A stretch of DNA of 64,000 nucleotides. Origin: Ramlibacter aurantiacus. GTDB taxonomy: Bacteria > Pseudomonadota > Gammaproteobacteria > Burkholderiales > Burkholderiaceae_C. This document shows, one piece after another, positions 25,346 to 34,456 of this stretch. The translations under genes were made by a program, and so were the position numbers. The stretch's first letter is position 1. The number at the start of each line of letters is the position of its first letter. Below the pieces are notes generated by a model. The model made no database searches, was not told the DNA's origin, and saw only the letters and a list, made by a program, of their open reading frames with translations. The DNA lies in assembly GCF_016722895.1 (NCBI RefSeq), contig NZ_JAEQNA010000002.1, forward strand, positions 274,801 through 338,800, written 5' to 3'.

Positions 25346-26263
25346 ATGTCTGACAGCAATTCACCACTCGACCTGATCTCGTCTTCGCAGGCATCTAAAG
25401 AAATTGTTGCGAACGCGCTTTTCGACTCAATGTCGGCGAACGCTTTGTTCGGTCGACGGGCATCAACGACGGCGGGGCTCACCTGGGGCTACTACGGCGG
25501 CAAGTTCCAGAAGCCCGATGGAACCATCATCGCGGTAGCAAACGGCACCGTTGCCTTGACGCCCAACGCGACGAACTACCTTTATGTCGACTCCACGGGC
25601 GCAGTGCAGAAGGCAACGAGCGCGCCCACGGGCTGGCCCGGCCCCCTTGCGGACGACGCCATCGCGCTGTACGAGATCGTCACCGGACCCGGAAGTGCCA
25701 TCAGCTACACGGACTGGCGCGCACCGCTGCGCGGACCGATCGGACCCGAAGGCCCGGCCGGTGCGGATGGCGCTGACGGGGCTCCCGGCACACCGGGGGC
25801 TGATGGAGCGCCGGGCACGCCTGGCGCGGCCGGTGCCGATGGCGCGGGCCTGCCAACGGGCGGCACGACGGGCCAAGTGCTCGTCAAGCTCAGCGCAACC
25901 GATCACGACACGGGCTGGGCCGACCAGATCCACATCGCCAGCGCTTTCCACCCCGGCGAGCCTGAAGATAGCGCGATCGTTCTCTACGTGCCGGTGGCGG
26001 TCGCCGTCACCTTCCCGGACGATTTCGCCGGAAGCTACGCCGTCGCTAAGGTGGCCGCGACCGCTTCGACCGTCTTCGACGTGAAGGCGAACGGCTCCTC
26101 GGTCGGCTCGATCACCTTCGCCGCGACCGGCAGTTCGGGCACTTTCACCACCACGGGCGGCGCTGTCTCGCTGACCGCCGGGCAGACGCTGGAGATAGTC
26201 GCGCCGGCCACCGCGGACGCCACCCTGGCCGACATCGGCTTTGCACTGAAGGCGGCGAGGTAA
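25346..26263 (+). CDS. Collagen-repeat phage fibre protein
   Basis: 305 residues. An N-terminal virion-attachment-like domain (ISSSQASKEIVANALFDSMS, TWGYYGGKFQKPDGTI, TGWPGPLADDAIALYEIVTG) is followed by a collagen-like G-x-y run of about 12 triplets from residue 130 (GPIGPEGPAGADGADG...). A beta-rich C-terminal domain ends it (VFDVKANGSSVGSITFAATG). Phage tail fibres and appendages often use collagen triplets to trimerise. There is no baseplate gene nearby, so it may attach to a helper-derived tail or decorate the capsid. Confidence 0.8.
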   Translation: MSDSNSPLDLISSSQASKEIVANALFDSMSANALFGRRASTTAGLTWGYYGGKFQKPDGTIIAVANGTVALTPNATNYLYVDSTGAVQKATSAPTGWPGPLADDAIALYEIVTGPGSAISYTDWRAPLRGPIGPEGPAGADGADGAPGTPGADGAPGTPGAAGADGAGLPTGGTTGQVLVKLSATDHDTGWADQIHIASAFHPGEPEDSAIVLYVPVAVAVTFPDDFAGSYAVAKVAATASTVFDVKANGSSVGSITFAATGSSGTFTTTGGAVSLTAGQTLEIVAPATADATLADIGFALKAAR

Positions 26264-26267
26264 GCCG

Positions 26268-27182
26268 ATGGCCGCGCATCGCTACTGGCGCGTCTACGTC
26301 ACCGCCAACAACTCCAACGGTTCTACAGGCTACGCGGGCTTTCTGGAGTTGGAGTTACGCGCGTCTATCGGTGGCGCAGACGAGTGCACCGGGGGCACTG
26401 CGTCGGCCTCGGGGGTAGACGGCATCAACGCCGCAGCCAACGCCTTCGACAACAACACCTCGACCCGCTGGTATTCGAGCGGCACTTTGCCGTCGTGGAT
26501 CAAGTACGACTTCGGCGCTGGCAACGCGAAGGATATTGTTGAGTTCGCGGGCAAGTCGCCTGGGGTGGCGCAATACACCCCTCGGGACTTCGAGCTTCAA
26601 TACTCGGACGACAACTCGAGTTGGACGCCCCTGATTACAGTCAAGGGCGAGACGAACTGGCGCGGCACCGGCACCTTTACCGTATGGAACGCAGACACGC
26701 GCCACGACTCCGGCGCAGACGGTCAGTTGTGGCGCATCAACATGACCGCCCAGCAGGGGGGGGCGTCCACCTTCTCCCTGATGGAAGTGCAGATGCGGGC
26801 ATCGTCCGGCGGCGCAGACGAGTGCTCAGGGGGCTATGCGTTCGCCTCCTCGATGAACAACACCAGCACGATGGGGGCCTTCGCCGCCTTCGATGACAAC
26901 GCGAGCACAGGCTGGCAGGCGTATTCCACTGGCGAGGTGCCGAGCTGGCTGGCCTACAAGTTCGCTTCGGCCAAGTCGATCGTAGAGGTTGTCATGACTG
27001 CGCCAGGCGGCGGCAATCAGGTATGGGCGCCCGCTGATTTCACGGTCGACCGCTGGAATGGGTCATCTTGGGAAACCCAGTACACCGCGAGCGGCCTGAC
27101 ATGGACCGTATCCGAAACCAAGACCTTCACCTGGGGGGTAGCGGCCCCGGCTCGCCGGCCGGTGGTGTTCGTCTGCACCTAA
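26268..27182 (+). CDS. Tandem discoidin (F5/8 type C) protein, probable adhesin
   Basis: 304 residues with two copies of a galactose-binding-like fold. Copy one runs from YWRVYVTANN through NAFDNNTSTRWYSSGTLPSW to DFELQYSDDNSSWTPL. Copy two runs from QLWRINMTAQQ through AAFDDNASTGWQAYSTGEVP to DFTVDRWNGSSWETQY. Such domains bind sugars or phospholipids, so a role in host surface recognition is likely. It starts four bases after the collagen-like gene's stop, which suggests that the two work together as a fibre and its tip. Confidence 0.8.
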   Translation: MAAHRYWRVYVTANNSNGSTGYAGFLELELRASIGGADECTGGTASASGVDGINAAANAFDNNTSTRWYSSGTLPSWIKYDFGAGNAKDIVEFAGKSPGVAQYTPRDFELQYSDDNSSWTPLITVKGETNWRGTGTFTVWNADTRHDSGADGQLWRINMTAQQGGASTFSLMEVQMRASSGGADECSGGYAFASSMNNTSTMGAFAAFDDNASTGWQAYSTGEVPSWLAYKFASAKSIVEVVMTAPGGGNQVWAPADFTVDRWNGSSWETQYTASGLTWTVSETKTFTWGVAAPARRPVVFVCT

Positions 27183-27196
27183 GCATGCGGATTCGC

Positions 27197-27226
27197 TTGC
27201 ACGCTGCTAGACCTTGTGTGTCTAAT
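27197..27226 (+). promoter_or_regulatory. Promoter at the start of the right-end cargo genes
   Basis: TTGCAC (27197-27202) and TCTAAT (27221-27226) are 18 bases apart, both close to sigma-70 consensus. The expected start site is near 27233, where an ATG occurs, so a leaderless message is possible. An alternative extended -10 (TGctagact) lies near 27294-27302, just before a GTG at 27311. Confidence 0.5.
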
Positions 27227-27232
27227 CGCAAC

Positions 27233-27607
27233 ATGGATGAGCCGGCCCGCGTCGATAGGGTAGGACTCGGCTGGCATCTTGCCGGTTGCCTACTTGCTAG
27301 ACTCTTCGCTGTGACCAAACACCTCGATCCTCGGGACAAGACTATCAAGATCGCCCTTAAGGGCGGGAAGGTACTCGTCTCGTCGAAGGAACAGGCGCTT
27401 AGGATCGCTCGGGCTAAAGCCGAGCGTATCGACTGGCTGCTTGACGCCACGGGAAGCATGCTAGATCTTGGCGCAACTCAGCTGCCCACCCCGTCCTTTG
27501 GTCCCCTTGCGAGCGACTGGGACGTCATAGGCAGCGACTTCGCGGCGGTCGGCAAGGACATGTCTGACGCAGTCCGCGCCGACATGGCTCGGCGCAGTCG
27601 GAAGTGA
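27233..27607 (+). CDS. Hypothetical element protein, partner of the DUF2335 gene
   Basis: 124 residues if started at the ATG at 27233, or about 99 if started at the GTG at 27311; neither has a clear ribosome-binding site. The central segment DKTIKIALKGGKVLVSSKEQ followed by ARAKAERIDWLLDATGSMLD is the best-looking part. The rest is unremarkable and no family is recognised. It has its own promoter and overlaps the next gene (GTGA), so the pair is separate from the structural genes and looks like cargo. Confidence 0.55.
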   Translation: MDEPARVDRVGLGWHLAGCLLARLFAVTKHLDPRDKTIKIALKGGKVLVSSKEQALRIARAKAERIDWLLDATGSMLDLGATQLPTPSFGPLASDWDVIGSDFAAVGKDMSDAVRADMARRSRK

Positions 27608-28140
27608 CTGACGAAGCGGGCAAGCAGCCGCAGCCGGTAGCGGAGCAACTGCCTACCCAAGTCAAGCAGGCGGTTGAAGAAGTGGAGGCGGTGCTTGGAC
27701 GAGTGCCGCTCCCGACGCGCGAGCAGGTGCTTGGGGTGCTGGTACATCACAACACCACCGTCGAGCACTCTGGTCCGCTCCCTCATCCAAGCGTGCTTGC
27801 AGGTTACGCCGAGATCGTGCCAGGGCTTCCAGAACGCCTTGTGCAACTGGTCGAGCAGCAAGCTCAACATCGGATGAATCAAGAGGCGGCACTAGTCAGG
27901 TCTAAGACGCGCACACAGGAGAGAGCGCAGCTATTTGCTTTCCTGCTCGTGATGGCAATCATCGCGGCCGCCACATACGTGGGTATCAACGGCCAGCCCT
28001 GGCTTGCCGCCACGATGGTCACCACCACAATCGGCAGCGTCTTGGCAGCATTCATCTTTGGTCGAGCACACAAAGAGAAGTCCGGCAAGGATGCGTCCGA
28101 GTCGAGTCAACCCGCGAAGAGTGCAAAACGTCGACGGTGA
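27604..28140 (+). CDS. DUF2335 membrane protein
   Basis: 178 residues from a GTG at 27604. The family core SGPLPHPSVLAGYAEIVPGL is followed by PERLVQLVEQQAQHRMNQEA, then two transmembrane helices (LFAFLLVMAIIAAATYVGI and WLAATMVTTTIGSVLAAFIFG) and a basic tail. DUF2335 proteins are common in prophages and genomic islands; the function is unknown, and a role in superinfection control or holin-like activity is only a guess. It is the last gene before attR. Confidence 0.8.
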   Translation: MTDEAGKQPQPVAEQLPTQVKQAVEEVEAVLGRVPLPTREQVLGVLVHHNTTVEHSGPLPHPSVLAGYAEIVPGLPERLVQLVEQQAQHRMNQEAALVRSKTRTQERAQLFAFLLVMAIIAAATYVGINGQPWLAATMVTTTIGSVLAAFIFGRAHKEKSGKDASESSQPAKSAKRRR

Positions 28141-28212
28141 TGTAGTTGGGTTTTTTGTTGGGTAAATCGTGCATCTCGCTGGGAGTCCGCGCCAGTGCTA
28201 GCGATTGGGGGA

Positions 28213-28226
28213 CTCCGTTTCCGCCA
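28213..28226 (+). repeat. attR: second copy of the tRNA-Ser 3' end
   Basis: ctccgtttccgcca is identical to 17728-17741. The bases on either side differ from those at attL, so the core repeat is 14 bp. It lies 73 bases past the DUF2335 stop. The gap 28141-28497 otherwise holds this site, the displaced tRNA terminator and the upstream region of the next gene; I see no other gene in it. Confidence 0.85.
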
Positions 28227-28240
28227 AGCACCGAATGAAG

Positions 28241-28272
28241 ACGCCCCCTCCGGGGCGTTTTTGTTTTTGCGG
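28241..28272 (+). terminator. Intrinsic terminator, probably the original tRNA-Ser terminator
   Basis: Stem acgcccc (28241-28247) and ggggcgt (28252-28258) is followed by tttttgttttt. Its position about 15 bases beyond attR is where the tRNA gene would have ended before integration. Confidence 0.75.
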
Positions 28273-28497
28273 CGGTATTCACCGCACGGCCGGTGCCCGG
28301 CGCACTTTTCCGCAAGCATCCTTGGCACCGCGCACGCTGATGTTGGCAACCGCGTCGCCTGGGCGCCACGCCTGCCGCCCAGCCCATGCCGAGCAACGCG
28401 ACAAGCTCCCGCGCGAGCTCGAGCGTTTCCTATACTCGCGCGCCATGATCCAGCCTCAAGCATTACCGGGCTCCGCGCGACTCCACGGGGTTGCGCC

Positions 28498-28887
28498 ATG
28501 ACCTGCCCCACCTGCCACAGCACCCAATGGGTGGACGCGCCCAGTGGCGCGCCATCGTCCTTCTTCAAGCGCCTGGCCGGCCTGTTCTCCCGCTCCACCC
28601 GAGGGCAGGGGCTGCGCATGTGCACCTATTGCCGGGCGGTCTATCCCACGCCTGAAGGTGATGAAGAGGACCTGATCGCCGAACGCATCTCGCGCCTGCA
28701 GGAGCAGGTGTCCTCGATGGGGTGGGAGCCGGCAACCAAGCCGCAGGAAGACCTCGGCGCCAACCTGGCCGACGCGGTGCTCTGCCTCGGCTGCGGCTAC
28801 CACTTCAACGAGGCGGACCGGCAGTGCCCCGCGTGCGGGTGGATGTCGCAATCTTCGCTGGGGGACAAGGCGAAATCCACCTCCTGA
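28498..28887 (+). CDS. Double zinc-ribbon protein of unknown function
   Basis: 129 residues from the ATG at 28498. Four CxxC motifs are present: CPTC near the N-terminus with CTYC at about residues 42-45, and CLGC with CPAC near the C-terminus, enough for two zinc ribbons. An acidic helix, EEDLIAERISRLQEQVSS, lies between them. The function is not known. It is the first chromosomal gene after the element and lies 47 bases upstream of the exonuclease gene. Confidence 0.7.
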   Translation: MTCPTCHSTQWVDAPSGAPSSFFKRLAGLFSRSTRGQGLRMCTYCRAVYPTPEGDEEDLIAERISRLQEQVSSMGWEPATKPQEDLGANLADAVLCLGCGYHFNEADRQCPACGWMSQSSLGDKAKSTS

Positions 28888-28934
28888 GTCGATGGCGCGC
28901 GGCCAGAATGGCGCATCCACCAGGGCGGCTGCGC

Positions 28935-29765
28935 ATGATCATCGATCTCATCGACGGCACGTATGAGTTGTTCCGGCACTTCTACGGCCTGCGCCGGGCC
29001 CACAAGGGCGAGGACCGGCCGAATGGCGCGGTGGTGGGTGTGCTCAACACGGTGCTGGAACTGATCGAGTCTCGCGCCACGCACGTGGGCGTGGCGACCG
29101 ATCACGTGATCGATTCCTTTCGCAACCGACTCTGGCCCGGCTACAAGAGCGGCGACGGCATCGAGCCGGCGCTGCTGGCGCAATTCCACCCACTGGAGGA
29201 GGGACTGGCCGCCATGGGCGTGGTCGTATGGCCGATGGTGGAGCTCGAGGCCGACGACGCACTCGCCTCCGCGGCCAGCGCGGCGCACGACGACCCGCGC
29301 GTGCAGAAGGTCCTGATCTGGACCCCTGACAAGGACCTCGCGCAGTGCGTGCGCGGGGAGCGCGTGCTGCAGGTGGACCGCAAGTCCAGGAAGATCCGGC
29401 ACGCGTCGGACATCCAGCAGAAGTTCGGTGTCGAGCCGGAGCTGATTCCGGACTGGCTGGCTCTCGTGGGCGATTCGGCCGACGGCTACCCCGGCATTGC
29501 CGGCATCGGGCCCGTGGGCGCGGCGCGCCTGATCAACAGGCATGGCCCCATCGAGGCCATGCCCGACGGGCTTCTCGGGGAACAGCGCGACCTGGCTCTC
29601 CTGTTCAAGCAGCTGGCCACGCTGCGGATCGATCCCCTGCTGCTGCAGGACCCGGAGGTCCTGCGCTGGCGCGGGCCCACTCCCGCGTTCGCCGAGTGGG
29701 CCGCAAGCGTCGGAGCGGACAAGCTGCTCCAGCGCTGCCAGCAGGTGCAGCGCCGGCTGGGCTAG
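28935..29765 (+). CDS. 5'-3' exonuclease (PolA-N/FEN-like), stand-alone
   Basis: 276 residues from the ATG at 28935. The N-terminal PIN-like domain starts IIDLIDGTYELFRHFYG and holds the metal-binding acidic residues ELEADDALAS and WTPDKDLAQCV. The helix-3-turn-helix segment GDSADGYPGIAGIGPVGAARL follows. It resembles the 5'-nuclease domain of DNA polymerase I without the polymerase, similar to E. coli Xni/ExoIX in layout. It should process flap or single-stranded 5' ends in repair. It ends eight bases before the convergent DUF4142 gene. Confidence 0.88.
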   Translation: MIIDLIDGTYELFRHFYGLRRAHKGEDRPNGAVVGVLNTVLELIESRATHVGVATDHVIDSFRNRLWPGYKSGDGIEPALLAQFHPLEEGLAAMGVVVWPMVELEADDALASAASAAHDDPRVQKVLIWTPDKDLAQCVRGERVLQVDRKSRKIRHASDIQQKFGVEPELIPDWLALVGDSADGYPGIAGIGPVGAARLINRHGPIEAMPDGLLGEQRDLALLFKQLATLRIDPLLLQDPEVLRWRGPTPAFAEWAASVGADKLLQRCQQVQRRLG

Positions 29766-29773
29766 TCACCCGA

Positions 29774-30541
29774 TCAGCTGCCCTTGCCGGGCCCGGTGCT
29801 GCCGGTGCCCATGCCGCCGCCGGTGGTGCCTGTGCTGCCGGCCTTGCTGGCCGGCGCGGGGCCGGCGCCGCTGGCCGAGGTGCGCGAGTCGCTCTTGCCC
29901 CGCGCGCTCATGGTCTGGTCGAGTTGCTTGGCCTCGGCCAGGTGCTTTTCGAGGGTCGGCAGGGTCTTCTCGGCGAAGGCCTTGAGCTGCGGATCCTTCA
30001 GATCCTTGCTGGCGCTCTTGAACTTCTTGACGTCGTCCTCGTGCGCTTTCAGGCCGACTTCCTTGATGAACTCCTGGTCGAATTCCGCACCGTTCTTCTT
30101 CTGCAGGTTCTCCAGCTTGTTGCGCATGGAGCGCGGCAGCTCCGGCTTTACCTCGACCTGAAGCTTGCTGGCGATCTGCTGCAGCTCCTGGTTGGCGGCG
30201 GTGTGGTCCTTGACCAGCGTCTCGCCGAAGGACTTCACCGACGGATTGCTGGCCTTCTGCGCGGCCAACTGCCCCGCTTGCACCTCGAACATGCCGTGGC
30301 CAGCGGCCTCTTCGATGAACTTGCGGTCGCCCCGGGCCAGGTCCTTCTTCTCGGACTTGCCGGCCTGGGCGTCGCGCGCAGGCGTGCTGGGACGAGGCGT
30401 GGCGGTACCGGCACCTGCTGCGGTGCCGCTGGCCGTGCTCGAGCCGGAAGTGCTGGCGGCGGTGCCCGTCTGGGCGGCGACAGTGCCGAAGCACAAGGCG
30501 GCGGCCACGGCCACGGGTGCGATCAGGAAGCGATGTGTCAT
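29774..30541 (-). CDS. DUF4142 periplasmic protein
   Basis: 255 residues with a signal peptide (RFLIAPVAVAAALCFGTVAA). A Ser/Thr/Ala-rich linker leads to a DUF4142 four-helix ferritin-like region: DRKFIEEAAGHGMFEVQAGQ, VKSFGETLVKDHTAANQELQ, DQEFIKEVGLKAHEDDVKKF and FAEKTLPTLEKHLAEAKQLD. The C-terminus is Gly/Ser-rich. DUF4142 proteins are widespread in proteobacterial periplasms, with no proven function. The gene appears to be transcribed alone. Confidence 0.88.
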   Translation of the reverse strand: MTHRFLIAPVAVAAALCFGTVAAQTGTAASTSGSSTASGTAAGAGTATPRPSTPARDAQAGKSEKKDLARGDRKFIEEAAGHGMFEVQAGQLAAQKASNPSVKSFGETLVKDHTAANQELQQIASKLQVEVKPELPRSMRNKLENLQKKNGAEFDQEFIKEVGLKAHEDDVKKFKSASKDLKDPQLKAFAEKTLPTLEKHLAEAKQLDQTMSARGKSDSRTSASGAGPAPASKAGSTGTTGGGMGTGSTGPGKGS

Positions 30542-30696
30542 GAGGTCTCTCCTTGTTGGTCAAGTTCGGCTGCTGGCGCCGAACGAGCGACCATAGGACG
30601 ACCCGGGACGGGCGGCGTGTCGGCGCATGCCGGCGGCAGAACTGCGTCTGCTGCGCACATCGCGTAGGAGCGGCGGCAACCGGGCCGCCACGAGGC

Positions 30697-31503
30697 TCAG
30701 CCCGGTCGGATCACCTTGAGCTCGTTCTTCACGCCTTCGACCCGTTCGACATGACGCGCGATCTGCTCGGCTCGCTGCCGCGCCCGGTCGTTCGGCGCCG
30801 TCCCGCTGAGGGTGACCACGCCGCCCCGGGTGTTCACCTCCACGCGCCCGGAGGCCAGTTCCCGATCCACCGACATGCCCGTGCTGACCTTCATCGTGAT
30901 CTCGATGTCGCTGGCGCTGCTACCGGGCACGGCGGTCGTCGGCGCCGAGGGAACGGACTGGCTGCTGATCGGGCCCGTGCCCACCACCGCATCGACCGGG
31001 CGCTCGCCGGTGGTCGCCTCGCGCACCTCCAGCTGGTTGCTGACGCGGTCCACGCCGTCGACATGGCTGGCGATCTCGACCGCCCGCGCCCGGGCTTCTT
31101 CGCTGGGGGCCCGGCCCTGCAGCTTCACCACGCCCGCTTCGGTGGCCACCTGGATGGGGCTGGCGCTCAGGCGCTTGTCGACGGACAGCCCCGCGGTGAC
31201 GCGGGCGGTGATCTGCACGTCGCGGATCGCGGTGGCGATCCCGGTGTCGTCACGGGCAGCGGCCCCGCCCATGCGTGGACCGGGTCGGCTGGAGCCGGCT
31301 GCAGCAGTGCTGCCCGGCTGCGTGGACGGCTGTTCCGGCGCAGCGGCAACCGGTGCCGCGGCCGCAACGGTCGACTCGGCCGCCTCGGCCTTGGGCGTGG
31401 GCGGCGCCGGACGCGGCGTGTCGATGCGTTCGCCGCAACCGGCCAGCAGCGCCAACAGGAGCGCGCCGGATGCGGTCAGCTGGGGTCGCATGCGGTAGGT
31501 CAT
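30697..31503 (-). CDS. Lipoprotein with two BON domains
   Basis: 268 residues. A lipobox LLALLAGC at residues 16-23 predicts a lipid-anchored protein. After an Ala/Pro/Thr-rich linker there are two BON domains: TARVTAGLSVDKRLSASPIQ to DGVDRVSNQLEV, and TMKVSTGMSVDRELASGRVE to EGVKNELKVI, each with the conserved GxVxLxG core. BON proteins such as OsmY bind membranes or envelope proteins and are often osmotically induced. It is on the same strand as the DUF4142 gene, with about 155 bases between them. Confidence 0.9.
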   Translation of the reverse strand: MTYRMRPQLTASGALLLALLAGCGERIDTPRPAPPTPKAEAAESTVAAAAPVAAAPEQPSTQPGSTAAAGSSRPGPRMGGAAARDDTGIATAIRDVQITARVTAGLSVDKRLSASPIQVATEAGVVKLQGRAPSEEARARAVEIASHVDGVDRVSNQLEVREATTGERPVDAVVGTGPISSQSVPSAPTTAVPGSSASDIEITMKVSTGMSVDRELASGRVEVNTRGGVVTLSGTAPNDRARQRAEQIARHVERVEGVKNELKVIRPG

Positions 31504-31607
31504 GGGTTTCCTCCGAAGGAGCAGGACGATGCCAGCCTAAGCTGGCCGGGCCAGTCTGCGCCCGGCTGTGCCGGCCAGGTGTCGGACACGGGCTGCCGTC
31601 GATGCGA

Positions 31608-32021
31608 TCAGTCATCCAGCGAGGCGCTCCAGCGGTCGTCCCAGTCGCGCTTCACGCCGTCGAGTTCACGGCGGCTGCGCTTGGTGGGGCGGCCTTGCTC
31701 GATGGACAACGCCGGTTCGCGCGCCAGCCGGCGCTGCTCGGCGGCCTCCAGCCGCGCAGCGACGCTTTCGGGCGTCTCCTCGTAGAGCTGCTGGGCCACC
31801 GGAGCGGGGCCGCGCGTCGGCGACAGGCCGCGCACGAGCACCGTCCGGATGACCGATTCGCGCCGCATCGACACCGTGTCGCCCGGCTTGACCTCTCGCG
31901 CGGGCTTGGCCGCCTGGCCGTTGACCTCGATGCGGCCCTTGCCGATCTCTTCGCAGGCGAGCGTGCGCGTCTTGTAGAAGCGGGCCGCCCACAGCCATTT
32001 GTCGATGCGCTGTCGTTCCAT
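31608..32021 (-). CDS. hslR: Hsp15-type S4-domain RNA-binding protein
   Basis: 137 residues. The N-terminal S4 domain reads RIDKWLWAARFYKTRTLACE followed by GRIEVNGQAAKPAREVKPGD. The basic C-terminal tail is typical of heat-shock protein 15. In E. coli Hsp15 binds 50S subunits carrying stalled nascent chains and helps recycle them. It is divergent from the glycine-rich gene at 32258. Confidence 0.92.
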   Translation of the reverse strand: MERQRIDKWLWAARFYKTRTLACEEIGKGRIEVNGQAAKPAREVKPGDTVSMRRESVIRTVLVRGLSPTRGPAPVAQQLYEETPESVAARLEAAEQRRLAREPALSIEQGRPTKRSRRELDGVKRDWDDRWSASLDD

Positions 32022-32257
32022 TCGAGGGTCGATTTTGCGCCAACGTGACCGCCACCACGCCCTCGTGCCGCGATCCTGCGGCTGTGTCTGCTTTGTCGGA
32101 CACGCACATCAGCGCCGGGCGACTCGAGCTTTGCGCCTTGGCCGGTGCCGCCCGACCCCCGCGCGGGCACAGGATGAGCCTGCACGCCGTGGCATCCGCG
32201 CATCCGGCCCGAAGGGTGGCAAGCAGCCGGCGGGCGTGACTTTGGAGGAGCTTTCCC

Positions 32258-32812
32258 ATGAAACCGTTGGCCAGAGCGATCGGGCTGTCTCTGTTGAACT
32301 TTGTCCTCGCCCTGTCCCTGGGGCTGGGCGGCGCAGCGCTCGTGTACGCGCAGGGCGGCGGCGGTGGGGGCGGTGGCGGTGGCGGAGGCGGAGGAGGAGG
32401 CGGCGGAGGAGGCGGCGGCGGCGGCGGCGGCGGCGGGGGAGAGGGCGGCAGCTCGGCCGACGACACCGCGCGGGCCAATGGCTATGCAGGCTGGCTGGCC
32501 CGTGTCCGCGCCCAGGCCGAGCGGGCGGCGGTGGCCGCCGTGCCCGCCCAGCGTGGCGTCGTGGTCGTGCCGGGGCGCGGTGCGGGCGTGGACCAGGCGG
32601 TGGTCGCCCCCGGCCCCGCACCCCGTCCGCAGCTGGTGCCGCCGGGCGTACCGGTGCCCCAGGTCGCCGGCAGGACCGACACCGGCACGATGGGGGCCGC
32701 GGGCGTGGTGACGGCTCGCGCCGGCGCCGGGGCCGGCGGCTTGCCCGGGGTCACCATCTCGCCGGTGATCGAGCGCACGATCGTCGGCCGGCCCATCCCG
32801 CCCTTGCCCTGA
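32258..32812 (+). CDS. Secreted polyglycine protein of unknown function
   Basis: 184 residues with a clear ribosome-binding site (ttggaggag). The signal peptide (LLNFVLALSLGLGGAALVYA) is followed by Gln and then 29 consecutive Gly residues at about positions 34-62, encoded by mixed GGC/GGA/GGT/GGG codons. A Gly/Pro/Ala/Val-rich C-terminal half has a short conserved-looking helix (ANGYAGWLARVRAQAERAAV). It has no recognised domain. The mixed codons argue that the run is not just a recent slippage product, though its length may vary. Confidence 0.65.
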   Translation: MKPLARAIGLSLLNFVLALSLGLGGAALVYAQGGGGGGGGGGGGGGGGGGGGGGGGGGGGGEGGSSADDTARANGYAGWLARVRAQAERAAVAAVPAQRGVVVVPGRGAGVDQAVVAPGPAPRPQLVPPGVPVPQVAGRTDTGTMGAAGVVTARAGAGAGGLPGVTISPVIERTIVGRPIPPLP

Positions 32813-32854
32813 TCCGGTTGCGGGCACGGCGATCGGGCGGCTTAACATCGCCCG

Positions 32855-34311
<1,457 letters not shown>

Positions 34312-34327
<16 letters not shown>

Positions 34328-34427
34328 AATCCGGACACCGGCTGTCTGACTGCTGGACAGTCCGCGCGTCCGTGGTGCGACGCATGCGCGTGGCGCCCGT
34401 TGGCCGCGGGCTGGCATGGGCCATGCA
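34312..34427 (+). promoter_or_regulatory. Sigma-54 promoter and possible activator sites for the ABC transporter operon
   Basis: TGGCATGggccATGCA at 34412-34427 fits the -24/-12 consensus with GG and GC at the exact 12-base offset. Upstream are two direct copies of ccggaca (34312-34318 and 34331-34337) and an inverted repeat ctgtc/gacag (34342-34346 and 34356-34360), at the usual distance for enhancer binding. The adjacent sigma-54 activator is the obvious regulator. The substrate-binding protein gene starts 30 bases downstream. Confidence 0.75.
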
Positions 34428-34456
34428 ACGGTGCCCCCACCAACTAGGAGACAAGC

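Larger units (their letters stand above)
17742..28226 (+). mobile_element. Integrated phage-satellite-like element carrying its own major capsid gene
   Basis: This 10.5-kb unit begins at tRNA-Ser(GCT) with a P4-type integrase and ends at a 14-bp copy of the tRNA end. All its genes are on the plus strand. In order they are integrase, two paralogous small proteins, a 205-residue unknown, an AlpA-like regulator, two small proteins, a CHC2 zinc-finger protein, a RepA-type helicase, an iteron-like array, a small protein, a second AlpA-like protein and an HK97 major capsid protein. A small protein, a collagen-repeat fibre, a tandem-discoidin protein, an unknown and a DUF2335 membrane protein complete it. 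No terminase, portal, protease, tail or lysis gene was found. Many starts overlap the preceding stop, and no frame is visibly broken. By eye the composition is less G/C-rich than the flanking chromosome. Confidence 0.85.

Noticed and set aside
17742..28226. Integrative conjugative element or plasmid
   Set aside because: No relaxase, type IV coupling or mating-pair gene is present, and capsid and fibre genes point to a phage-related element.
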